A stretch of DNA of 64,000 nt, from NCBI GenBank assembly GCA_947501635.1, contig CANMWT010000005.1, forward strand, positions 124,001 to 188,000, read 5' to 3'. The position numbers and the translations under genes are program-made. Shown piece by piece: positions 1 through 9,089 of the stretch. Source of the stretch: an uncultured Roseobacter sp. Lineage in GTDB: Bacteria > Pseudomonadota > Alphaproteobacteria > Rhodobacterales > Rhodobacteraceae. The notes under the pieces were generated by a model. The model was not told the origin of the DNA. It saw only the letters and a program-made list of their open reading frames with translations, and did no database searches. The number at the start of each line of letters is the position of its first letter. Position 1 is the stretch's first letter.

Positions 1-2
1 TC

Positions 3-533
3 TATGAACGCGACCCGGCCTGCCACAAGCTTTTGCAACCGATCCTGTACTTCAAAGGGTATCAGGCCATGCAGGCTTATCGCCTCGGGCACTATCTGTG
101 GACCCAAGGGCATCGCGATCTGGCGTATTTTGTTCAGATGCGCGTCTCTGAGATTTTTGGCGTCGATATCCATCCAGCTGCGCGTATCGGAAAAGGCATT
201 ATGATCGACCATGCACATTCGATTGTGATTGGCGAAACCGCGGTTGTGGGCGACAACGTTTCAATGCTGCATTCGGTCACGTTGGGCGGCACCGGCAAGG
301 AAGAAGAAGATCGGCACCCCAAAATTGCAGATGGCGTGCTAATTGGCGCCGGTGCGAAAGTGCTGGGCAATATCAAAGTTGGAAAGTGCAGTAGGATTGC
401 TGCGGGGTCTGTGGTCTTGGAGGAAGTTCCGGAATGCAAAACCGTGGCAGGCATTCCCGCTCGGATTGTTGGTGAAGCGGGGTGCGACCAACCGGCGATT
501 TCAATGAACCATATGTTTGGCCCGCAAGACTGA
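3..533 (+). CDS. cysE: Serine O-acetyltransferase, 5'-truncated by the window edge
   Basis: Transfers acetyl from acetyl-CoA to L-serine, making O-acetylserine for cysteine synthesis in the cytoplasm. The reading frame is open from the first bases, so the N-terminal helical domain lies outside the window. What remains is the end of that domain (YERDPAC, YFKGYQAMQAYR) and the left-handed beta-helix acyltransferase domain with hexapeptide repeats and the family hallmark IDHAHSIVIGETAVVGD, then HSVTLGGTGK. It ends in a short tail, GPQD. The sulfide it needs would come from the sulfate operon at 51-56 kb of the same window. The family assignment is firm; the true start is not visible. Confidence 0.95.
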   Translation, partial: YERDPACHKLLQPILYFKGYQAMQAYRLGHYLWTQGHRDLAYFVQMRVSEIFGVDIHPAARIGKGIMIDHAHSIVIGETAVVGDNVSMLHSVTLGGTGKEEEDRHPKIADGVLIGAGAKVLGNIKVGKCSRIAAGSVVLEEVPECKTVAGIPARIVGEAGCDQPAISMNHMFGPQD

Positions 534-554
534 AGTTCAGCTCAGCAATTAAAA

Positions 555-583
555 AAGGCCGGGTGACAGCACCCGGCCTTTTT
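555..583. terminator. Bidirectional rho-independent terminator
   Basis: A 10-bp perfect stem (AAGGCCGGGT with ACCCGGCCTT) and a 6-base loop, with an A-run on the left and a T-run on the right. It sits between the convergent cysE and pdhC genes and can serve both. Confidence 0.9.
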
Positions 584-602
584 GCGTGATTACCACAACT
601 TT

Positions 603-1901
603 CTAAGCCAGCATCGTCATTGGGCTTTCAAGGTTGTCCTTGATCGCCGTGAGAAGCTGAGCACCCAGTGCGCCATCAATAACGCGGTGATCGACAGAAA
701 GGGTTACGGACATCACAGTCGCCACGCCCAACTCTCCGTCCTTACCCACAACAGGCTTTTTAACGCCCGCGCCGACAGCAAGGATCGCGCCGTGCGGTGG
801 GTTGATGACCGCATCGAAGTTGTCGATGCCGAACATCCCAAGGTTTGAAATCGCAAAACTGCCGCCCTGATATTCATGAGGGGCCAGCTTGCGGTCACGG
901 GCGCGTCCGGCAAGGTCTTTCATCTCGGCCGACAGAGCCGACAACGACTTCATCTCGGCATCTTTCAGCACCGGAGTAAAGAGCCCGCCGTCGATCGCAA
1001 CGGCAACGGCCACGTCCGAGGGTTTCAGCTTGAGCATCCTGTCCCCGGCCCAGACCGCATTGGCATCGGGTACCGACTGCAACGCCAGAGCGCAGGCCTT
1101 GATAATGAAGTCATTGACCGACAGTTTCACTCCGCGCGCTTCCAACTGCTTGTTCAACTGACCCCGGAAGGCCAGCAACGCGTCCAGTTCGATGTCGCGT
1201 CTGAGGTAAAAATGCGGGATGGACTGTTTGGCTTCGGTCAGGCGTGCAGCGATGGTTTTGCGCATGCCGTTGAGGCTGATTTCCTCGAACTCGCGACCCT
1301 CATACATCGCCATGACTGCATCCGCAGCGGGGCCTGCCGAAGGCGCAGGCGCCGCAGTAGAGGCCGCGGGAGCAGCTGCCGCTGCCGGTGCTGCAGGCTG
1401 AGCGGTTGCATTCTCTACATCCGCTTTCACGATACGCCCGCGCGGCCCGGATCCCTTGATCGCGGCAAGGTCGAGGCCCTTGTCTGCTGCAATCCGTCGC
1501 GCGAGTGGTGAGGCAAAGATGCGCGACCCGTCTGCCGAAGCAGGTGCCGCCGGGGCAGGTGTTGCACCAGCACTCGGCGCGGTGGCCTCGGCTGCGGGTG
1601 CTGGGGTGGCTTCAGGGGCCGGTGCCGTGGCCGCATCAGTAATGTCATCGGCACTTTCGCCATCTTCCAGCAACACGGCAATCGGCGTGTTTACTTTCAC
1701 GCCCTCGCTGCCTTCTGGCACGAGGATCTTGCCAATGGTGCCTTCGTCGACCGCTTCGAACTCCATCGTCGCCTTGTCGGTTTCGATTTCGGCCATAATG
1801 TCGCCAGAGGCAACAGTATCACCTTCCTTGACCAGCCATTTGGCCAGCGTGCCCTCTTCCATGGTCGGGCTCAGGGCGGGCATCAAAATTTCTGTAGGCA
1901 T
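603..1901 (-). CDS. pdhC: Pyruvate dehydrogenase E2, dihydrolipoamide acetyltransferase
   Basis: Core subunit of the pyruvate dehydrogenase complex; it moves the acetyl group from E1 to CoA. Domains in order: a lipoyl domain (residues 1-80, lipoylated Lys43 in ETDKA), an Ala/Pro-rich linker, a peripheral subunit-binding domain near 125-163 ([22 protein letters not shown]), a second Ala/Pro linker and the catalytic domain from about 205 to the end, with the active-site DHRVIDGA motif (His405). At 432 aa it has the usual single-lipoyl length. It is last in a pdhA-pdhB-pdhC operon, 12 bases after pdhB. Its lipoyl domain is almost the same as that of PdhB. Confidence 0.97.
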   Translation of the reverse strand: MPTEILMPALSPTMEEGTLAKWLVKEGDTVASGDIMAEIETDKATMEFEAVDEGTIGKILVPEGSEGVKVNTPIAVLLEDGESADDITDAATAPAPEATPAPAAEATAPSAGATPAPAAPASADGSRIFASPLARRIAADKGLDLAAIKGSGPRGRIVKADVENATAQPAAPAAAAAPAASTAAPAPSAGPAADAVMAMYEGREFEEISLNGMRKTIAARLTEAKQSIPHFYLRRDIELDALLAFRGQLNKQLEARGVKLSVNDFIIKACALALQSVPDANAVWAGDRMLKLKPSDVAVAVAIDGGLFTPVLKDAEMKSLSALSAEMKDLAGRARDRKLAPHEYQGGSFAISNLGMFGIDNFDAVINPPHGAILAVGAGVKKPVVGKDGELGVATVMSVTLSVDHRVIDGALGAQLLTAIKDNLESPMTMLA

Positions 1902-1913
1902 TCTGCGCGCTCC

Positions 1914-3287
1914 TTAGCTGTATGTTACTTTTTTCACGGCTTCGATGACCTCATCCGTGGTCACCAACGCGTGCTTTTCGAGATTGGCCGCATAGGGCAT
2001 CGGCACGTCCTTGCCGGTACAGTTAATCACTGGCGCATCAAGATAGTCGAAGGCCTCTTGCATGATAACTGAGCTTATATAATTGCCCACAGAGCCTTGC
2101 GGCCAGCCTTCCTCAACCGTCACACAGCGGTTCGTTTTCATCACCGATTTGATGATGCTGGCGGTATCCATCGGGCGAAGCGTTCGCAGATCGAGCACTT
2201 CGGCGCTGATACCGTCCTCGGCCAGCTTTTCCGCCGCTTCCAGCGCATACTGCATGCCGATGCCGAAACTTACAATCGTCACATCCGATCCTTCGCGCCA
2301 GATGCGCGCCTTGCCGAACGGAACAGTATAGTCGTCAAGCTCGGGCACATCGAAGGTGCGACCGTAGAGAATTTCGTTTTCCAGAAAAATGATTGGGTTC
2401 GGATCACGGATCGCGGTCTTCATCAGACCTTTGTAATCCGAGGCGGAGTAGGGCATCACGACCTTCAGGCCGGGAATTTGCATGTACCATGCAGCGTAGT
2501 CCTGACTGTGTTGCGCGCCCACGCGGGCCGCTGCACCATTCGGGCCGCGGAAGACCATCGGCGCGCCCATCTGCCCGCCGGACATGTATAGTGTCTTGGC
2601 CGCAGAGTTGATAATATGGTCAATGGCTTGCATGGCGAAGTTAAACGTCATGAATTCGACAATCGGGCGCAGACCGCCAAAAGCAGCCCCGGTCGCGATC
2701 CCGGCGAAACCATGCTCTGTGATTGGCGTATCGATGACGCGTTTGGCACCGAACTCATCCAGCATGCCCTGACTGATTTTATATGCGCCCTGATACTCCG
2801 CGACTTCCTCGCCCATGAGGAAGACTGTTTCGTCGCGGCGCATCTCTTCGGCCATGCCGTCACGCAGGGCCTCACGCACGGTCTGCTGCTTGAGTGTTGT
2901 GCCTTCGGGCCAGTCCGGTGTGGTGTCGGTTTGTGGCGCCGCGGGTGCTTCGGTTGCCGGGGCTGCGGCCGCAGGTGCCGGCGCTTCTTCGGCGGCGGCG
3001 GGCGTAGGGGCAGGGGCGGCACTGCCGATGTCATCTGCGCTTTCGCCCTCTTCCAACAGCACGGCGATGGCTGTGTTGACCTTCACGCCTTCGGTGCCTT
3101 CGGCCACGAGAATTTTGCCGATAATGCCTTCATCGACGGCTTCGAACTCCATCGTCGCCTTGTCGGTTTCGATTTCGGCCATGATGTCGCCGGACGACAC
3201 TGTGTCGCCCTCTTTGACCAGCCATTTGGCCAGCGTGCCTTCTTCCATGGTCGGGCTCAGGGCTGGCATAAGAATTTCAGTTGCCAT
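1914..3287 (-). CDS. pdhB: Pyruvate dehydrogenase E1 beta subunit with N-terminal lipoyl domain
   Basis: Forms the thiamine-diphosphate E1 heterotetramer with PdhA and decarboxylates pyruvate. Unlike most E1-beta chains it starts with a full lipoyl domain (residues 1-80, Lys43 in ETDKA) and an Ala/Pro-rich linker (about 85-125). The transketolase-type domain follows from about residue 130 ([36 protein letters not shown]). The 457-aa length is explained by the extra domain, an arrangement known in alphaproteobacteria. It lies 3 bases after pdhA and 12 bases before pdhC, so translation is probably coupled. The assignment is firm. Confidence 0.97.
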   Translation of the reverse strand: MATEILMPALSPTMEEGTLAKWLVKEGDTVSSGDIMAEIETDKATMEFEAVDEGIIGKILVAEGTEGVKVNTAIAVLLEEGESADDIGSAAPAPTPAAAEEAPAPAAAAPATEAPAAPQTDTTPDWPEGTTLKQQTVREALRDGMAEEMRRDETVFLMGEEVAEYQGAYKISQGMLDEFGAKRVIDTPITEHGFAGIATGAAFGGLRPIVEFMTFNFAMQAIDHIINSAAKTLYMSGGQMGAPMVFRGPNGAAARVGAQHSQDYAAWYMQIPGLKVVMPYSASDYKGLMKTAIRDPNPIIFLENEILYGRTFDVPELDDYTVPFGKARIWREGSDVTIVSFGIGMQYALEAAEKLAEDGISAEVLDLRTLRPMDTASIIKSVMKTNRCVTVEEGWPQGSVGNYISSVIMQEAFDYLDAPVINCTGKDVPMPYAANLEKHALVTTDEVIEAVKKVTYS

Positions 3288-3290
3288 GGA

Positions 3291-4301
3291 TCAAGCCTCC
3301 TGCGGTACTTCAGTTGCGTAAATATCGGTCCAAAGCTCTTCCAGAGCGGGCTCGGGTGAGGTTTTGGCAAATTCTGCGCTGGCGTTCACGACGGCTTTGA
3401 TCTCCTTGTCGATGTCTTTGAGGTCTTCTTCGGTTGCATGTTTCCCCTGCAACAACATGCTGCGTACAGCTTCAATCGGGTCGCGCTCGTCGCGCATTTT
3501 CTGGACCTCTTCGCGCGTGCGGTACTTGGCGGGGTCAGACATGGAGTGGCCACGATACCGGTAGGTTTTGATTTCAAGAATGTAAGGGCCTTTGCCAGAC
3601 CGACAGTGCGCCACCGCGGTCTCGCCTGCAGCTTTCACCGCCAGCACATCCATACCGTCCACCGCTTCGCCGGGGATGCCGAACGCCTTGCCGCGTTCGT
3701 AAATCTCAGCCGATGAGGTGGATCGCTGTTGCGAAGTGCCCATGGCATACTGGTTGTTCTCAATCACGAAAACGCAGGGCAGCTTCCAAAGGGCCGCCAT
3801 GTTGAACGCTTCGTAAACCTGGCCCTGGTTTGCAGCGCCGTCTCCGAAGTAAGTAAAGGTTACGCGGCCGTTCTCTAGGTACTTGTCAGCAAAGGCCAGA
3901 CCAGCTCCAAGCGGCACCTGTGCTGCCACGATGCCATGGCCGCCATAAAAGTGCTTTTCCTTGGAGAACATATGCATCGAGCCACCCTTGCCCTTGGAGT
4001 AGCCCCCCTCGCGACCGGTCAGTTCTGCCATCACACCGTTAGGGTCCATCCCGCACGCGAGCATATGTCCATGGTCTCGGTAGGACGTGATACGCTTGTC
4101 GCCCTCTTCAGCAGCAGCCTCCAACCCGACGACAACGGCTTCCTGACCAATGTACAGGTGGCAAAAGCCGCCGATCAGACCCATTCCGTAAAGTTGGCCC
4201 GCTTTCTCTTCGAACCTTCGGATCAAAAGCATGTCCTTGTAGTAGGCTTTAAGCTCTTCAGCCGAGACATTGGGTTTTTTCGCCGCTTTTCGCGCTGCCA
4301 T
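3291..4301 (-). CDS. pdhA: Pyruvate dehydrogenase E1 alpha subunit
   Basis: Thiamine-diphosphate-binding chain of pyruvate dehydrogenase E1. The cofactor motif is present as GDGAANQG followed by VFVIENNQYAMGT, and the phosphorylation-loop region RYRGHSMSDPAKYR is typical of the family. At 336 aa the length is normal. The start is supported by an AGGAAG-type ribosome site a few bases upstream. It is the first gene of the pdh operon. The upstream DNA carries a perfect 9-bp-arm palindrome (4339-4360) that recurs before lpdA, the likely E3 of the same complex, so expression is probably controlled there. Confidence 0.97.
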   Translation of the reverse strand: MAARKAAKKPNVSAEELKAYYKDMLLIRRFEEKAGQLYGMGLIGGFCHLYIGQEAVVVGLEAAAEEGDKRITSYRDHGHMLACGMDPNGVMAELTGREGGYSKGKGGSMHMFSKEKHFYGGHGIVAAQVPLGAGLAFADKYLENGRVTFTYFGDGAANQGQVYEAFNMAALWKLPCVFVIENNQYAMGTSQQRSTSSAEIYERGKAFGIPGEAVDGMDVLAVKAAGETAVAHCRSGKGPYILEIKTYRYRGHSMSDPAKYRTREEVQKMRDERDPIEAVRSMLLQGKHATEEDLKDIDKEIKAVVNASAEFAKTSPEPALEELWTDIYATEVPQEA

Positions 4302-4338
4302 TGGTCTCTCTTCCTTTCCGCAACACCCCTGTAGGGCA

Positions 4339-4360
4339 GATAGTTTAGCATTAAACTATC
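4339..4360. promoter_or_regulatory. Palindromic operator candidate upstream of pdhA
   Basis: A perfect inverted repeat: arms GATAGTTTA and TAAACTATC around GCAT, centred about 49 bases before the pdhA start. The core TAGTTTA-N4-TAAACTA occurs again at 19025-19042 upstream of lpdA. There is no following T-run, so a protein-binding site is more likely than a terminator. The cognate regulator is not identified. Confidence 0.65.
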
Positions 4361-4431
4361 ATCTAAAGGATTCGGGAGAGTATTGCGAGCGGCAATCAGT
4401 GACTAGGCCATTTTGCCGCAAAACGTGTGGT

Positions 4432-4731
4432 TTAACGGATCACGATTTCATCCGCGCGGATCATCCCAAGCACGCGACGCGCCTGCTCGTCGAGCAGATC
4501 AAGGTCAAGGTAATCGTCTGAAAGTCGCGTGGTAAGGTTTTCCATGCGCGTCACTTCTGCCTGCACATCGGCCAACTGCATGCGCAGCATCTGCGCTTCG
4601 GCGTTGATTTCTGCGCGCCGGAACAAACCATAGTCGCCCTGCACGGCGGCAAAAGTGAAGTAAGTGCCCAGCCCCAAAGCTAGGACCGCAAACACCAATG
4701 TACCCAATGCCGGACGGGAACTGCTTTTCAT
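4432..4731 (-). CDS. ftsB: Septum formation initiator, FtsB/DivIC family
   Basis: Small bitopic division protein. A short cytoplasmic start is followed by one membrane helix (about residues 9-30) and a periplasmic coiled coil (about 40-75, with heptad-like leucines and AQMLRMQLADVQAEV). At 99 aa the size suits FtsB, which in other bacteria bridges FtsL and FtsQ in the divisome. It lies between pgk and pdhA on the same strand, about 120 bases after pgk. This neighbourhood next to pdhA is common in alphaproteobacteria. The symbol is assigned by family and topology, so the exact role is inferred. Confidence 0.8.
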   Translation of the reverse strand: MKSSSRPALGTLVFAVLALGLGTYFTFAAVQGDYGLFRRAEINAEAQMLRMQLADVQAEVTRMENLTTRLSDDYLDLDLLDEQARRVLGMIRADEIVIR

Positions 4732-4853
4732 TACACTGCCTCTTGTCGCCTCTTGTCGGGCGTGAAGGCACTATGGCACATCCGATTTGTGCTGTGAATC
4801 CTTTATGCGTGCAAAGTCGTGAATTTCCGGCATTTTTCCGCTCTTTTTACTGG

Positions 4854-6041
4854 TCAGCCTTCCAATGCGGCAACGCCGGGCAGGGTCTTGCCCTCCATCC
4901 ATTCCAAAAAGGCTCCACCAGCGGTTGAGATATAGGTGAAATCCTGTGCGACACCTGCTTTGTTCAGGGCCGCGACGGTATCGCCGCCCCCGGCAACCGA
5001 AACAAGCTTGCCGCTTTGTGTCAGTGCGGCGGCGGTTTGTGCCGCCTCCACGGTCGCGGTGTCGAAAGGTGCGATCTCGAATGCGCCAAGTGGCCCATTC
5101 CATATCAGTGTCTGAAGATCGCCAAACGCTTCCTTGATCGCCGCCACGCTCTCAGGGCCGGTATCAAGAACCATCTGATCCGCCTCAAGCTTCGTATCAG
5201 CATCTAATTTCACTGTGTCGTAAGCGGCGCCTTCGGCAAATTCCCGCGCGGCCAGACCATCGACCGGCAGTAGAATTTTGCACCCCGTTTGCGCCGCGCG
5301 ATCCATGATCGCACGGGCGGTGTCGATGTAATCGGGTTCGCGCAGCGACGCGCCCAGTTCGGCGCCCTGTGCAGCCAGAAAGGTATTGGCCATGCCGCCC
5401 CCGATCACCAGCAGATCAAGGCGACCCACAAGGTTTTCCAAAAGCGCGATCTTGGTCGACACTTTGGCACCGCCCACAACGGCGCCTACGGGGCGCTTGG
5501 GCGTCGAAAGAGCCGCTTCAAGTGCGGATAGTTCGGCCTCCATCAGGCGGCCGGCACAGGAGGGCAAAAGATGCGCCACGCCGGTCGTCGAGGCATGCGC
5601 GCGATGCGCTGCCGAAAATGCGTCATTGCAAAACACATCCCCCAGACCAGCCAGAAAAGCGGCCATCTGCGGATCATTCGCTTCTTCGCCGGGGCTAAAG
5701 CGGGTGTTTTCAATCAGCACAACACTATCCGCGGGTAGGGCTGCAAGGGCAGAGGTGTCGGGGCGCTCGACAAAGACAACATCGCGGCCCAAAGCGGACT
5801 GAAGTGCTGGCAAGGTCACGCGGAGCGACATCTCAGGTACCATCTTACCCTTCGGCCGGCCGAAATGCGCCAGCAGAATGGGCATCCCCCCGGCATTCAG
5901 AATGTCGTTGATGGTTGGCACGATACGGTCGATCCGCGTGGTGTCGGTGACCTTGCCGTCCTCGACCGGTACATTGATATCGACCCGTACAAGAACGCGT
6001 TTACCGGCAAGCGTCATGTCATCCAGTGTCTTCCAGGTCAT
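4854..6041 (-). CDS. pgk: Phosphoglycerate kinase
   Basis: Converts 1,3-bisphosphoglycerate and ADP to 3-phosphoglycerate and ATP in glycolysis, reversibly in gluconeogenesis. Seen: the N-terminal [19 protein letters not shown] substrate-binding segment, [22 protein letters not shown], the nucleotide-binding GPLGAFE and the C-terminal GGGDTVAAL. The frame stays open 26 codons further upstream, but the start chosen (MTWKTLDD) has a good AAGGAG ribosome site at normal spacing and gives the usual 395 aa. It is separate from the gap genes (34.8-37.1 kb) and tpiA (62 kb). Confidence 0.96.
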   Translation of the reverse strand: MTWKTLDDMTLAGKRVLVRVDINVPVEDGKVTDTTRIDRIVPTINDILNAGGMPILLAHFGRPKGKMVPEMSLRVTLPALQSALGRDVVFVERPDTSALAALPADSVVLIENTRFSPGEEANDPQMAAFLAGLGDVFCNDAFSAAHRAHASTTGVAHLLPSCAGRLMEAELSALEAALSTPKRPVGAVVGGAKVSTKIALLENLVGRLDLLVIGGGMANTFLAAQGAELGASLREPDYIDTARAIMDRAAQTGCKILLPVDGLAAREFAEGAAYDTVKLDADTKLEADQMVLDTGPESVAAIKEAFGDLQTLIWNGPLGAFEIAPFDTATVEAAQTAAALTQSGKLVSVAGGGDTVAALNKAGVAQDFTYISTAGGAFLEWMEGKTLPGVAALEG

Positions 6042-6171
6042 AGCGCACTCCTTATTGGACTTCATCCACACACGTGTTTTGCGCTTATCGCAGCCAAGGT
6101 CAACCGACCGGCTTGGCATTCCTGCGTTCAGGCCTTAGGTATCGGGAAAACGAGATAACAGGAGCGCCCAG

Positions 6172-6678
6172 ATGGCCGAGATTACAGACCCCGAAAACAC
6201 AATCCTGATGGAGCTGAAAAACGGCACCGTTACCATTCAGCTGATGCCCGATGTGGCGCCCAAGCATACCGAGCGCATGAAGGAACTGGCGCGGTCAGGG
6301 CAGTACGACAATGTGGCGTTTCACCGTGTGATCGATGGTTTCATGGCGCAGACAGGCGACGTGCAGCATGGTGATATGGAAGACGGCTTCAACCTGCGTA
6401 TGGCAGGCACCGGCGGCTCTGATCTGCCGAACGTACCGGCTGAATTCTCCAAGGTGCCCCATGCACGCGGCTCGCTGGGGGCTGCGCGTTCGGCCAACCC
6501 CGACAGCGCCAACAGCCAGTTTTTTATCAACTTCAAGGACAATGATTTTCTGAACGGTCAGTACACAGTGTACGGGCAGGTAATTTCGGGCATGGAGCAT
6601 GTTGATGCGATTGCACGCGGTGAGCCACCCGCCGAACCTGACCGCATGATTTCGGTCAAGGTTGCTGCAGATGTTTAA
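6172..6678 (+). CDS. Peptidyl-prolyl cis-trans isomerase, cyclophilin type, cytoplasmic
   Basis: Catalyses proline cis-trans isomerisation during protein folding. The bacterial cyclophilin fold is clear: FHRVIDGFMAQTGDVQHGD, the Gln-containing SANSQFFINF and FLNGQYTVYGQV. There is no signal peptide, so it should act in the cytoplasm. At 168 aa it is a normal PpiB-like length. Its stop overlaps the start of a second cyclophilin that does carry a signal peptide, so the pair is probably translated together and serves two compartments. An ATG with upstream AGGAGCGCC supports the start. Confidence 0.93.
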   Translation: MAEITDPENTILMELKNGTVTIQLMPDVAPKHTERMKELARSGQYDNVAFHRVIDGFMAQTGDVQHGDMEDGFNLRMAGTGGSDLPNVPAEFSKVPHARGSLGAARSANPDSANSQFFINFKDNDFLNGQYTVYGQVISGMEHVDAIARGEPPAEPDRMISVKVAADV

Positions 6679-7219
6679 ACACGCGTTTTTTGCAGCTTGT
6701 CTGGCCAGCACGCCAGCGCTGGCCAGCGGCATCGAGATCGTGGTCGCGGGCGAAGCCAATGGCACAATCGTAATTGACCTCTTTGAAGACGTGGCCCCGG
6801 CGCATGCCGAGCGCATTTCTTCGCTTGCCGCAAGCGGCGCCTACGATGGGGTCGTGTTCCACCGTGTGATCGATGGCTTCATGGCTCAGACCGGTGATGT
6901 TCAATTCGGAAAAATGGGCGGTGACATGCGGCGTGCGGGTACTGGTGCCTCTGACGGCCCCGACCTGCCGGCGGAGTTCTCTGATCTGCCCTACGAACGC
7001 GGCGTGGTCGGCATGGCACGTGCCCAGAACCCTGACAGCGCCAACAGCCAGTTTTTTATCATGTTCGCGCCGGGCTACTTTCTGAACGGTCAATACACCG
7101 TGGTCGGCGAGGTGACCCAGGGGCTTGATGTGCTGGACGCCATCAAACGCGGCGACGGCCCCAATGGTGCAGTGATCGGGCAACCTGACGTGATGCAGAA
7201 GGTGACCGTGACCAAATAA
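6671..7219 (+). CDS. Peptidyl-prolyl cis-trans isomerase, cyclophilin type, exported
   Basis: Second cyclophilin, closely similar to the one before it (FHRVIDGFMAQTGDVQFG, SANSQFFIMF, FLNGQYTVVGEV), so it arose by tandem duplication. It begins with a signal peptide (MFKHAFFAACLASTPALAS), with likely cleavage after ALA, which places it in the periplasm. The ATG at 6671 overlaps the end of the upstream gene by 8 bases; a TTG three codons earlier is possible but less likely. A terminator follows at 7245-7272. PpiA-like function is inferred from the fold and the signal peptide. Confidence 0.93.
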   Translation: MFKHAFFAACLASTPALASGIEIVVAGEANGTIVIDLFEDVAPAHAERISSLAASGAYDGVVFHRVIDGFMAQTGDVQFGKMGGDMRRAGTGASDGPDLPAEFSDLPYERGVVGMARAQNPDSANSQFFIMFAPGYFLNGQYTVVGEVTQGLDVLDAIKRGDGPNGAVIGQPDVMQKVTVTK

Positions 7220-7244
7220 GCCCTCATGTCTTGGGCAAACACAG

Positions 7245-7272
7245 AAAGCGGGTCCGCAGGGGCCCGCTTTTT
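7245..7272 (+). terminator. Rho-independent terminator after the cyclophilin pair
   Basis: Stem AAAGCGGG with CCCGCTTT around a G/C-rich loop, ending in a five-T run, 25 bases after the stop of the exported cyclophilin. Confidence 0.85.
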
Positions 7273-7332
7273 CATTGAGAAACGCCCCAAGTGCCGCCAT
7301 GCTGTTCAAAACAGCACAAAGCGGGGCATGCG

Positions 7333-8196
7333 ATGGACAAAAAATTTGTCACGGTCCACGGCCGGGAAATGGCTTATGTTGACAAAGGCGAGGGGCGTCC
7401 GATCGTCTTTTTGCACGGAAACCCCACATCTTCTTATTTGTGGCGCCATGTCATACCGCAGGTAGAGCATCTGGGCCGTTGTATTGCGCCTGATCTCATC
7501 GGCATGGGGGACAGTGCGAAGCTACCCGATGCTGATGCAACAACCTATACGTTCGATTTGCACAGCCATTTTCTGGCGGGCTTTATGGATGCACTGGCGC
7601 TGACGCGCGACATGGTGTTGGTGATCCATGACTGGGGCTCTGCACTTGGGTTCGATTGGGCCAACGCGCACCGCGACGCAGTAAGCGGCATTGTTTACAT
7701 GGAAGGGATTGTGCACCCTATCGCGGGGTGGGAAGATTTCTCTCAGGCGGCGGTACCGGTGTTTCAGGGTCTGCGGTCAGACGCGGGCGAGGATATGATT
7801 GTCAACCGCAACATCTTTATCGAACGTATTCTTCCCGGTTCAATCCTGCGCGACCTGACACAGGCAGAGCATGACGAATACCGCCGACCGTTTTTAAACC
7901 CCAAGGACCGCTATCCGACACTGACATGGCCCCGCCAGATACCTATCGCCGGAGAGCCTGCCGAGGTGGTCGCCCGCGTGTCTGCCTATGCCAAGTGGAT
8001 GGCGGGATCCGACCTGCCCAAGCTGTTTATTGACGCCGTTCCGGGGGCAATCTTGACAGGGGCTGCCCGTACCTTTTGTCGCGGATGGCCAAATCAACAC
8101 GAAGTGCAGGTCAAAGGAAGTCACTTTATTCAGGAAGACTCCGGCGCCGAGATCGGTGAAGCGGTGGCAAGTTGGCTGACGTCGCAAGACATCTGA
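7333..8196 (+). CDS. Haloalkane dehalogenase, HLD-II (LinB/DhaA) type
   Basis: Alpha/beta hydrolase predicted to replace halogen with hydroxyl on haloalkanes through an aspartyl ester. The family set is complete: HGNPTSSYLWR with the halide-binding Asn30, nucleophile Asp100 followed by halide-binding Trp101 (VIHDWGSALGFDW), the acid in VYMEGI (Glu124, the HLD-II position) and the base in GSHFIQEDS (His264). WPRQIPI is also as in LinB. The start chosen gives 287 aa; an ATG 14 codons upstream is less likely because the family begins at this point. The gene stands alone after a terminator. The natural substrate cannot be read from sequence. Confidence 0.9.
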   Translation: MDKKFVTVHGREMAYVDKGEGRPIVFLHGNPTSSYLWRHVIPQVEHLGRCIAPDLIGMGDSAKLPDADATTYTFDLHSHFLAGFMDALALTRDMVLVIHDWGSALGFDWANAHRDAVSGIVYMEGIVHPIAGWEDFSQAAVPVFQGLRSDAGEDMIVNRNIFIERILPGSILRDLTQAEHDEYRRPFLNPKDRYPTLTWPRQIPIAGEPAEVVARVSAYAKWMAGSDLPKLFIDAVPGAILTGAARTFCRGWPNQHEVQVKGSHFIQEDSGAEIGEAVASWLTSQDI

Positions 8197-8299
8197 CAGA
8201 CGCGGCAATTTCAGGCAGATGGCCTATCTTGCCAGGTGGGGCGGGCTGATTGCCAAAAGAGTGTTTTGTATCGCGTGCATTTCTGCGTAGCATTGAGCT

Positions 8300-9040
8300 A
8301 TGCGGTGGTTTTTTCTGATCTGTTTTTCTTTTGCTGCGTCCTCCTTGCAGGCGCAGTCTCGACCCGAAGTTGGGCTTGAACTGGTCTTGCTGGCAGATGC
8401 TTCTGGGTCGATTGACGAAGAGGAGTTGATCTTTCAGCGGCAGGGCTATGCGCAGGCGATGACGGATCCTGATGTGATCGCCGCCATCACCGGGTCGCTG
8501 TTTGGGAACGTTGCGGTGACTTATGTCGAATGGGCCAGCAATACCGCTGTCGTGGTGGACTGGACGATCATCGACAGTGCTGCCACCGCCCAAGGTTTTG
8601 CACAAGCTCTGATCGGGCCGCCCCGTCAGGCATATGGTTCAAACGCCATTGGTGGGGCGCTGCTGGATGGTAAACGGCTGATCGAGATGAACGACATCGA
8701 CGCACCCCGCGCGGTAATCGACTTTTCCGGAGACAGTATTCGCAACTCCTCCGGTCCTGCGATTGAGACAGCGCGCGCCGAAGTATTGGCAGCGGGTATC
8801 ACCATCAATGCGTTGCCCATATTGCGGCCCGAAGACGGGCGGCGCGCAGGGGCCAATCTCGAAGAGGAGTATGCGACGCGAATTATTGGTGGTCCTGGTG
8901 CGTTCATGGTGACAGCCGAAGGCCGGGACAGCTTTGCCGATACCGTCCGCCGCAAACTCGTGCTTGAAATCTCGGGCATGACGCCCGCAGATATCGAACT
9001 GGCCTCGGGGCCCGTACCGAAGCCGGCGGCCGGGCAATAA
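8300..9040 (+). CDS. DUF1194 protein with von Willebrand A-like fold, exported
   Basis: Predicted secreted or periplasmic protein. A signal peptide (residues 1-19, ending SLQAQ) is followed by a VWA-like domain with a metal-site motif DASGSIDEEE and the partner motif VIDFSGDSI. DUF1194 proteins are common in Rhodobacteraceae and have no established function; the VWA fold suggests metal-dependent protein binding. At 246 aa the length is normal for the family. It is followed directly by a terminator at 9041-9068, and the next gene is convergent. Confidence 0.85.
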   Translation: MRWFFLICFSFAASSLQAQSRPEVGLELVLLADASGSIDEEELIFQRQGYAQAMTDPDVIAAITGSLFGNVAVTYVEWASNTAVVVDWTIIDSAATAQGFAQALIGPPRQAYGSNAIGGALLDGKRLIEMNDIDAPRAVIDFSGDSIRNSSGPAIETARAEVLAAGITINALPILRPEDGRRAGANLEEEYATRIIGGPGAFMVTAEGRDSFADTVRRKLVLEISGMTPADIELASGPVPKPAAGQ

Positions 9041-9068
9041 AAAACGCCGCCCGCAGGCGACGTTTTTT
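9041..9068. terminator. Terminator between the DUF1194 gene and bactofilin
   Basis: Stem AAAACG/CGTTTT with an inner CGCC/GGCG helix, a six-T run on the plus strand and A-rich DNA on the other side. It lies between convergent genes and can work in both directions. Confidence 0.8.
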
Positions 9069-9089
9069 GGTCATTTGTACCGTTTGAAA

